Positions 56,633 to 64,000 of a stretch of DNA of 64,000 nt are shown one piece after another; position 1 is the stretch's first letter; each line of letters starts with the position of its first letter. Source of the DNA: Pseudomonas oryzihabitans NBRC 102199. Lineage in GTDB: Bacteria; Pseudomonadota; Gammaproteobacteria; Pseudomonadales; Pseudomonadaceae. Made by a program: the position numbers and the translations under genes. Where the stretch lies: NCBI RefSeq assembly GCF_000730625.1, contig NZ_BBIT01000016.1, positions 1 to 64,000 on the forward strand. Direction: 5' to 3'. Under the pieces are notes generated by a model. The model ran no database searches. It was not told the origin of the DNA and saw only the letters and a program-made list of their open reading frames with translations.

Positions 56633-57937
56633 TTGTTCTTCGAGCGTCACGAAGGTGGTGAGCGGGCCATTCTGGTCCATTTGGAAGGCCTGCATCCCGA
56701 GGCGCGCGAAGATCCTCAGGAGTTCCTCGAACTCGCGCGATCGGCGGGTGCGGAGACCGTGGCGTTCGTCACGGTGAACCGCAGCCAGCCGACGGCGCGT
56801 TATCTCATCGGTACCGGCAAGGTCGAAGAGTTGCACGATCAGGTGCACGCCCATGCCGCTGATCTGGTCATCTTCAACCATGACCTCACGCCCAGTCAGG
56901 AACGCAACCTCGAAAAAGCCTTCGAGTGCCGCGTCCTCGATCGCACGGGCCTTATTCTCGACATCTTCGCTCAGCGCGCCCGGACCCACGAGGGCAAGCT
57001 GCAGGTGGAACTCGCCCAGCTCGAGCACATGAGCACCCGGCTGGTGCGCGGCTGGACTCACCTCGAGCGCCAGAAGGGCGGCATCGGTCTGCGTGGTCCG
57101 GGTGAAACCCAGCTCGAAACCGACCGTCGTCTCCTGCGGATCCGCATCCGCCAGATCCGCCAGCGCCTGGACAAGGTGCGCAGCCAGCGCGAGCAGGCCC
57201 GGCGCGGTCGCCGGCGTGCCGAGATTCCCTCGGTGTCCCTGGTCGGCTACACCAACGCCGGCAAGTCCACCCTGTTCAACAGCCTCACCGAATCCGGCGT
57301 CTACGCGGCCAACCTGCTGTTCGCCACCCTCGATCCCACCCTGCGCCGTCTGGAATTGCCGGACCTGGGGCCGATCGTGCTGGCCGATACCGTGGGCTTC
57401 ATCCGCCATCTGCCGCACAAGCTGGTGGAGGCCTTCCGGGCGACCCTGGAGGAATCCAGCAACTCCGACCTGCTGCTGCACGTGATCGATGCCCACGAGG
57501 ACGATCGCCAGCTGCAGATCGAGCAGGTCGAGGCGGTGCTGCACGAAATCGGTGCCGACGAGCTGCCGATGTTGGAGGTCTACAACAAGCTCGATCTGCT
57601 CGACGGGGTCGAGCCGCATATCCAGCGCGACGATGAAACCGGACGGCCGATCCGGGTCTGGGTCTCGGCGCGCGAAGGCCGTGGTCTGGAGCTGGTCGGT
57701 CAGGCCGTGGCCGAACTGCTCGGCGAAGATCTTTTCGTCGGGGTGCTGCGCCTGCCCCAGCGGCATGCCCGGCTGCGGGCCCGGCTGTTCGAGCTGGGCG
57801 TGGTTCGCCAGGACGATCATGATGACGAAGGCAACATCCTGTTGTCTGTACGAGTACCCCGCGCCGAACTCAATCGACTGCTCAGCCGGGCCGGTGAAGA
57901 ACCGGAAGTCTTTATCCAGCAACATGTTTTGCAATAA
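56633..57937 (+). CDS. hflX: GTPase HflX
   Basis: A 434-residue ribosome-binding GTPase that splits stalled or heat-damaged 70S ribosomes. The N-terminal HflX domain has RYLIGTGKVEEL and GPGETQLETDRRLLR. The GTPase has G1 SLVGYTNAGKSTLFN (~200), G3 ADTVGFIRHLPHKLVEAF and G4 VYNKLD. The start is TTG at 56633, after GAGAGGAG, 20 bases from hfq. The C-terminus runs close to the hflK upstream region. Confidence 0.96.
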   Translation: MFFERHEGGERAILVHLEGLHPEAREDPQEFLELARSAGAETVAFVTVNRSQPTARYLIGTGKVEELHDQVHAHAADLVIFNHDLTPSQERNLEKAFECRVLDRTGLILDIFAQRARTHEGKLQVELAQLEHMSTRLVRGWTHLERQKGGIGLRGPGETQLETDRRLLRIRIRQIRQRLDKVRSQREQARRGRRRAEIPSVSLVGYTNAGKSTLFNSLTESGVYAANLLFATLDPTLRRLELPDLGPIVLADTVGFIRHLPHKLVEAFRATLEESSNSDLLLHVIDAHEDDRQLQIEQVEAVLHEIGADELPMLEVYNKLDLLDGVEPHIQRDDETGRPIRVWVSAREGRGLELVGQAVAELLGEDLFVGVLRLPQRHARLRARLFELGVVRQDDHDDEGNILLSVRVPRAELNRLLSRAGEEPEVFIQQHVLQ

Positions 57938-58035
57938 ACCCCCGCTCGGCGCTTTTGTTCGGGCAGGGACCATCCGGTAGCATTGGTCGGCGCGCCATTT
58001 CGGCGCGTTTTCGCGTTATCAGTAGGGAGAGCGCT

Positions 58036-59223
58036 ATGGCTTGGAACGAGCCCGGTGGCAACTCGAACAATCAAGACCCCTGGGGCGGCCGCAACAACAA
58101 CGGTGGCGGCAATGGTGGACGCAAGGGGCCGCCGGATCTCGACGAAGCCTTGCGTAAGTTTCAGGACCGCATTAACCGCCTGGTCGGCGGCAAGAAGCGC
58201 TCCGGCGGCAGTGGCGGCGACAGCTTTGGCTCGGGTGGTGGCAAGGGTTTGCTGCTGCTGGGCGTGCTGCTGGTCGGCGCTCTCTGGCTGTACAACGCCG
58301 TCTACGTCGTGGACGAGCAGGAGCAGGCGGTGGTGCTGCGCCTGGGCAAATACCATGAGACGGTAGGGCCCGGCCTGAACATCTATTTCCCGCCCTTCGA
58401 GACCAAGTACCAGGAAAACGTCACCCGTGAGCGGGCCTACAGCAAGCAGGGCGCCATGCTGACCCAGGACGAGAACATCGTCGAGGTGCCACTGACCGTC
58501 CAGTACCGCATCACCAATCTCAAGGACTTCGTCCTCAACGTCGACCAGCCCGAGGTCAGCCTGCAGCAGGCGACCGACAGCGCCGTGCGCCACGTGGCCG
58601 GCTCCTCGACCATGGACCAGTTGCTGACCGACGGCCGCGAGCAGGTCGCCACCAACGTCCGCGAACGTCTGCAGCGCTTCCTCGACACCTACGGGACCGG
58701 CATCACCGTGACCCAGGTGAACATCCAGAGCGCCTCGGCGCCGCGTGAAGTTCAGGAAGCCTTCGACGACGTGATCCGTGCCCGTGAAGACGAGCAGCGC
58801 GAGAAGAACCAGGCCGAAGCCTATGCCAACGGCGTGATCCCCGAGGCCCGCGGTGCTGCCCAGCGCATCATCGAGGAAGCCAACGGCTATCGCGACGAAG
58901 TCGTCGCCCGGGCCCAGGGTGATGCCTCGCGCTTCAGCCAGCTGGCGGTCCAGTACGCGGCCAATCCGCAGCTGACCCGCGAGCGTCTGTACATCGAGAC
59001 GATGCAGGAAGTGCTCGGTCAGGCGAGCAAGGTCATGGTCACCGGTCAGGCCGGCCAGAACCTGCTCTATCTGCCGCTCGACAAGCTGATGCAGAACCGT
59101 GCCCCGGCACCGACCTCGGCGATCAGCAGTGGCGCTGCCCCGGCGGCGTCGAGCGATACGGCGGCCTCGGTCATTCGCAATCTGCCGCAGTCCACCGAAG
59201 CGCGTACGAGGGAGAGCCGCTGA
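58036..59223 (+). CDS. hflK: FtsH protease modulator HflK
   Basis: A 395-residue inner-membrane SPFH/band-7 protein that with HflC surrounds FtsH and limits its proteolysis. The N-terminus (about 1-70) is rich in Gly and Asn, followed by one membrane span (LLLLGVLLVGALWLYNAVYVV). The band-7 domain runs from VDEQEQAVVLRLGKYHETVGPG to the helical repeat ending VIPEARGAAQRIIEEANGY. The ATG at 58036 follows AGGGAGAG; its end overlaps hflC. Confidence 0.95.
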   Translation: MAWNEPGGNSNNQDPWGGRNNNGGGNGGRKGPPDLDEALRKFQDRINRLVGGKKRSGGSGGDSFGSGGGKGLLLLGVLLVGALWLYNAVYVVDEQEQAVVLRLGKYHETVGPGLNIYFPPFETKYQENVTRERAYSKQGAMLTQDENIVEVPLTVQYRITNLKDFVLNVDQPEVSLQQATDSAVRHVAGSSTMDQLLTDGREQVATNVRERLQRFLDTYGTGITVTQVNIQSASAPREVQEAFDDVIRAREDEQREKNQAEAYANGVIPEARGAAQRIIEEANGYRDEVVARAQGDASRFSQLAVQYAANPQLTRERLYIETMQEVLGQASKVMVTGQAGQNLLYLPLDKLMQNRAPAPTSAISSGAAPAASSDTAASVIRNLPQSTEARTRESR

Positions 59224-60092
59224 TGAGCAATAAATCGCTGGCCGCGCTGATCGTCGTGGTCGTTCTGGGTCTTGCCGCCTGGAGCAGTCTGTTCGTGGTG
59301 AAGGAGACCGAGCGGGCGGTGATGCTGCGCTTCGGTCGTGTGGTCGAGCCCAATCTGGAGCCCGGCCTGCACTTCAAGATTCCCTACGTCAACCGGGTGC
59401 GCAAGTTCGACGCCCGCCTGCAGACCCTGGATACCCCGACGCAGCGTTTCCTGACCCTGGAAAAGAAAGCGGTGATGGTGGATGCCTACGCCAAGTGGCG
59501 CATCTTCAATGCCGATCGCTACTACACCGCGACCTCGGGTCTCAAGCAGATCGCTGACGAGCGACTGCTGCGCCGCCTGGAGGCGGGGCTGCGTGACCAG
59601 TTTGGTCGTCGCACCTTGCACGAGGTGGTGTCCGGTGAGCGGGATGCAATGGTCGGTTCGCTGACCGCGGCGCTGAACAAGATGGCCAACCAGGAGCTGG
59701 GTATCGAGGTGCTGGACGTGCGCGTCAAGGCCATCGACCTGCCCAAGGAAGTCAGTCGCAGCGTCTATGAGCGGATGAGCACCGAGCGCGAGCGGGAAGC
59801 CCGCGAGCATCGCGCCAAGGGTCGCGAGCTGGCGGAAGGCATCCGTGCCGACGCCGATCGTCAGCGCCGTGTGCTGCTGGCCGAAGCCTATCGCCAGGCC
59901 GAACAGGCCCGCGGTGAAGGTGATGCCCAGGCGGCCCAGGTGTATTCCCAGGCCTACTCGAAGAATCCGGCGTTCTTCTCCTTCTATCGCAGCCTGCAGG
60001 CCTATCGCTCCAGCTTCTCCAGCAAGAGCGACGTCCTGGTGCTGGATCCGAAGAGCGATTTCTTCAAGTATTTCCAGAGTCCGGGGCAGTGA
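59223..60092 (+). CDS. hflC: FtsH protease modulator HflC
   Basis: A 289-residue partner of HflK with an N-terminal span (LAALIVVVVLGLAAWSSLFVV). The SPFH domain runs from VKETERAVMLRFGRVVEPNLEPGLH through YERMSTEREREAREHRAKGRELAEGIRADADRQRRVLLAEA. The start overlaps the hflK stop (TGATG), so the two subunits are co-translated. Confidence 0.96.
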   Translation: MSNKSLAALIVVVVLGLAAWSSLFVVKETERAVMLRFGRVVEPNLEPGLHFKIPYVNRVRKFDARLQTLDTPTQRFLTLEKKAVMVDAYAKWRIFNADRYYTATSGLKQIADERLLRRLEAGLRDQFGRRTLHEVVSGERDAMVGSLTAALNKMANQELGIEVLDVRVKAIDLPKEVSRSVYERMSTEREREAREHRAKGRELAEGIRADADRQRRVLLAEAYRQAEQARGEGDAQAAQVYSQAYSKNPAFFSFYRSLQAYRSSFSSKSDVLVLDPKSDFFKYFQSPGQ

Positions 60093-60347
60093 GGTCCGGG
60101 ATGAACGGCGCCTAGGCTTCGCTCGTCGTTCATCCCCGATCGCCGATTTTTTCGTGTTATCATGAATCAGCCGGGGCCATCCCCGGCTTTTTTGCGTCCG
60201 TACGAAACCCGTGGAAGGGCGACGCCCTGGCTGATCCGGGTAGCAATCCACGGCAGAGCGGCTCGATCCGGCGGCAGGATTCTCCAGGAATCCACTGCGC
60301 CGACCTCGGCAGCCGCGTGCCGATCCATGACATGGAGAAGAGGCCTA
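60093..60347. other. Gap between hflC and hisZ
   Basis: About 255 bases without a supported gene. It has an inverted repeat (GGATGAACG at 60099-60107 with CGTTCATCC at 60127-60135) and the terminator at 60169. Many Pseudomonas carry a small DUF2065 gene at this place; I could not find it in either strand here. Confidence 0.5.
60169..60193 (+). terminator. Terminator of the hfq-hflC operon
   Basis: AGCCGGGG (60169-60176) pairs with CCCCGGCT (60181-60188) around CCAT, followed by five or six T. It is a classic Rho-independent terminator 76 bases after hflC. Confidence 0.88.
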
Positions 60348-61535
60348 ATGGCTACGGTAGACCGCTGGCTGCTGCCTGACGGTATCGAGGAAATCCTGCC
60401 GCCCGACGCGGCGCGCATCGAAGGTGCTCGGCGTCGGGTGCTGGAACTGTTCCATTGCTGGGGCTACGAGTTCGTCATCACCCCGCACCTGGAATTCCTG
60501 GAATCGCTGCTCACCGGCGCGGCCAAGGAACTGGAACTGCGCACCTTCAAGGTGACCGATCCCAATTCCGGCCGCCTCATGGGCTTCCGCTCCGACATCA
60601 CGCCCCAGGTGGCGCGCATGGAAGCCCATAGCCTCAAGCAGAGCGGTCCGAGCCGACTGTGCTATGCCGGCAGCGTGCTGCATACCCGTCCCCGTGCCCT
60701 GTCCACCTCGCGCAGCCCGATCCAGGTCGGCGCCGAGCTCTATGGCGTGCCCGGCAGCGAAGGGGATCTGGAAGTCATCAGCCTGATGCTCGACGTGCTC
60801 GAGCAGGCCCAGGTGCCCGACGTCCACATGGATCTGGGGCATGTGGGGATCTATCGCGGGCTGTGCCAGGCGGCCGGTGTCTCCGGCGCCAGCGAGCAGC
60901 AGCTGTTCGATGCCCTGCAGCGCAAGGCGGTCGACGAGATCGCCGAATTGACCGCCGACCTGCCCGCCGCCGAGCGCGGCTGGCTGCGGGCGCTGGTCGA
61001 GCTCAGTGGCGATGCCACGGTGCTCGAGCAGGCGCGGCAGCGCCTGGCGGGTGCGCCCGCGGGCGTCCTGCAGGCACTGGACGAGCTGATCGCCCTGGCC
61101 GATTCGCTCAAGGGGCGTTTCCCGGGCGTGCCGCTGTATTTCGATCTGGGCGAGTTGCGCGGTTATCACTACCACACCGGGGTGGTCTTCGCCGCCTTCG
61201 TGCCGGGCACCGGGCAATCCATCGCCCAGGGCGGTCGCTATGACAACATCGGCGCCGACTTCGGGCGTTCGCGTCCGGCCACCGGCTTTTCCACCGATCT
61301 CAAGACCCTCGTCGAGCTGGGCACCGCCGTGCTCGACGAACCGCGCCGCGGCATCTGGGCGCCGGCGGGCGATGCGCCGGTGCTCTGGCAGGCCGTGCGC
61401 GAATTGCGTGCCGCGGGCGAGCGGGTGGTCCAGGCCACCGCTCATGACGACGCGGACCAGCTGCACAGCTCGGGCTGCGATCGCCGGCTGATCGAGCAGC
61501 AGGGCGCCTGGGTCGTGGTGCCCTTGAATTCCTAA
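60348..61535 (+). CDS. hisZ: ATP phosphoribosyltransferase regulatory subunit
   Basis: A 395-residue histidyl-tRNA-synthetase-like protein that joins the short HisG to form the first enzyme of histidine synthesis. Recognised by [56 protein letters not shown] and [28 protein letters not shown]. It lacks the anticodon domain of HisS. The ATG at 60348 is chosen over a longer frame that would begin inside the terminator. purA follows. Confidence 0.95.
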   Translation: MATVDRWLLPDGIEEILPPDAARIEGARRRVLELFHCWGYEFVITPHLEFLESLLTGAAKELELRTFKVTDPNSGRLMGFRSDITPQVARMEAHSLKQSGPSRLCYAGSVLHTRPRALSTSRSPIQVGAELYGVPGSEGDLEVISLMLDVLEQAQVPDVHMDLGHVGIYRGLCQAAGVSGASEQQLFDALQRKAVDEIAELTADLPAAERGWLRALVELSGDATVLEQARQRLAGAPAGVLQALDELIALADSLKGRFPGVPLYFDLGELRGYHYHTGVVFAAFVPGTGQSIAQGGRYDNIGADFGRSRPATGFSTDLKTLVELGTAVLDEPRRGIWAPAGDAPVLWQAVRELRAAGERVVQATAHDDADQLHSSGCDRRLIEQQGAWVVVPLNS

Positions 61536-61565
61536 ACACCGGATCTGGCATCCGGGTGAACGTGA

Positions 61566-62909
<1,344 letters not shown>

Positions 62910-62929
62910 TGCGCTAAAAGGATGCAGCC

Positions 62930-62958
62930 GGAAAAGCCCCGCCCCGCGGGGCTTTTCC
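62930..62958 (+). terminator. Terminator of purA
   Basis: A perfect 13-base stem, GGAAAAGCCCCGC with GCGGGGCTTTTCC, around CCC, 20 bases after the stop. Confidence 0.88.
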
Positions 62959-63107
62959 ATTTCTGGCGGGCGAGAGACGCTGGTAGGCCGGGGACGGCCG
63001 CTGGTCCGAAATGGCCAGCATATTGCTATGACTATTTACTGCTGAGCCTCCAGCTCCCCTCGAGCTGGCCGACAGCCTGTAAATGTCCCTTGTCGCTGGA
63101 GACCTCC

Positions 63108-64000
63108 ATGTCGTTTCTCTTGTCGCTGCTGCGCAGTCGCCTGTTGCTGCCGGTATTCATCAGTCTTTTGCTCGCGGTCATGCTCCAGGTAGCCCTGGCG
63201 CTGTGGCTGACCCAGGATGCGGTGAAGGGGCTGCAGTCAGGCCTGGCCACCCGCCTGTCCGGCGAGTCCGAGCAGCTCGCCGACACCCTGCGCCAGGCCG
63301 GGGGCGAGGTGGATGGCAGTCTTGCCGAACTGGCGGGGCAGACACGTGCGCGGCTGGCCGAGGGGCTTGCGCAGCGGCTGGCGCGCGAGCGGCAGCAGGT
63401 GGGTGAGACCCTGACCGCTACCCTCAAGAGCAATGCGCAGAATCTGGCCGAGCTGCTTGCGGGCGTCGCGCCCAAGGCGATGTGGGACGCCGATGTGCCG
63501 GCCCTGTCCGACCTGGCGCGGCGTGCGCAAGGCAATCCCGAGGTGCTCTTCGTGGTCTTCCAGGACGCCCAGGGCCAGAATCTGACCCGCTATCTCAATC
63601 GCCAGGACGAGCGCGTGGCCCGCCTGCTCGCCGTGGGCCAGGGCGAGGGCGCCCTGGCCAAGGTGCTGGATGCCGCGACCCGGGATCCTTCGGTCTATCG
63701 CGTGGATGCCTCCATCAGTCCCAATGGCGTGGAGATCGGCAAGGTGGTGGTAGGCTTTTCCACCCAGACCATCGAGCGCACCGGCGCGGCCCTGGACAAG
63801 AGTTTCAAGACCCTGATCGACGACGCCGGCGGTCTGGTCTCCAGCAGCGTGACGGCCGCGGCCAAGGGCAGTGCGGCGACCCTGGCGACGCGCCTGGAAG
63901 GCACGCGCCAGGCTGCCCTGGCCATGAGTCGCAATGCCGGTGAAACGGTCGCCACCCTGGCGGGCGCGCTGCGCTGGCAGATCGCCCTGGGGCTGATCGG
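63108..64000 (+). CDS. Methyl-accepting chemotaxis protein, N-terminal part (partial)
   Basis: The frame opens at the ATG at 63108 (MSFLLSLLRSRLLLPVF) and runs open past the window end, 297 codons visible. It has an N-terminal membrane span (about 12-36) and a helical periplasmic region with repeated ETLTATL/GETVATLAG-type heptads. A second span begins at the edge (LRWQIALGLIG). The visible part alone does not prove a signalling domain; the call rests on this layout and on position after purA, where several Pseudomonas carry a chemoreceptor. Confidence 0.65.
   Translation, partial: MSFLLSLLRSRLLLPVFISLLLAVMLQVALALWLTQDAVKGLQSGLATRLSGESEQLADTLRQAGGEVDGSLAELAGQTRARLAEGLAQRLARERQQVGETLTATLKSNAQNLAELLAGVAPKAMWDADVPALSDLARRAQGNPEVLFVVFQDAQGQNLTRYLNRQDERVARLLAVGQGEGALAKVLDAATRDPSVYRVDASISPNGVEIGKVVVGFSTQTIERTGAALDKSFKTLIDDAGGLVSSSVTAAAKGSAATLATRLEGTRQAALAMSRNAGETVATLAGALRWQIALGLI

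Noticed and set aside
60162-60347. Extended N-terminus for hisZ starting inside the terminator
   Set aside because: HisZ proteins start near [12 protein letters not shown]; the extension would be translated through a Rho-independent terminator.

Overview
The window is chromosomal DNA of a gammaproteobacterium of the genus Pseudomonas (sensu lato). GC is high, coding is dense, and several gene blocks match the order known from P. aeruginosa: thiL-pgpA-ribA-dxs-ispA-xseB, mpl-ubiX-lipoprotein, serB/fimX/psd/rhdA/HDOD/motAB/rsgA/orn, and queG-nnrD-tsaE-amiB-mutL-miaA-hfq-hflX-hflK-hflC-hisZ-purA. The species cannot be fixed by eye. I see no rRNA, tRNA, CRISPR array, prophage or complete insertion sequence.

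Layout: 1-7.5 kb holds the end of thiL, pgpA, a periplasmic aspartic protease, ribA, a chemoreceptor and the isoprenoid genes dxs-ispA-xseB. At 7.5-9.3 kb lies ilvA, preceded by what reads as a classical ribosome-mediated attenuator: a 16-codon Ile/Thr leader peptide, alternative hairpins and a terminator. From 9.5 to 13.1 kb are an AsmA/DUF748-like protein, ppa, mtfA and a DedA protein. From 13.3 to 18.2 kb is an alcohol/aldehyde oxidation module (Zn alcohol dehydrogenase, ExaC/HdhA-type aldehyde dehydrogenase) with a divergent AcoR/EatR-type sigma54 activator; a sigma54 promoter and palindromic upstream sites are visible between them. From 18.4 to 28.3 kb are a TDT transporter, a small secreted-repeat protein, mpl-ubiX-lipoprotein, a MocR regulator, an orphan 42-residue membrane protein, a YbaK deacylase, sdaA with a divergent DsdC-like regulator, and an SDR protein. 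Two related miniature inverted-repeat elements and a tandem intergenic repeat lie here.

From 28.4 to 45.5 kb: a MORN-repeat/caspase-like protease, an AhpA/YtjB membrane protein, serB, the c-di-GMP effector fimX with a PilZ-like partner gene, psd, rhdA, an HDOD protein, motAB, a nitroreductase, rsgA, a membrane-anchored methyltransferase and orn.

From 45.6 to 48.8 kb an accessory block interrupts the conserved orn/queG neighbourhood: a TRIC-family channel, then a PAAR-DUF2235 (Tle1-like) type VI secretion phospholipase and, overlapping it, a DUF2931 lipoprotein that is its likely immunity protein. From 48.8 kb to the end is the queG and nnrD-to-purA block (cell wall, mismatch repair, tRNA modification, Hfq, the HflKC complex, histidine and purine synthesis), ending in a chemoreceptor cut by the window edge.
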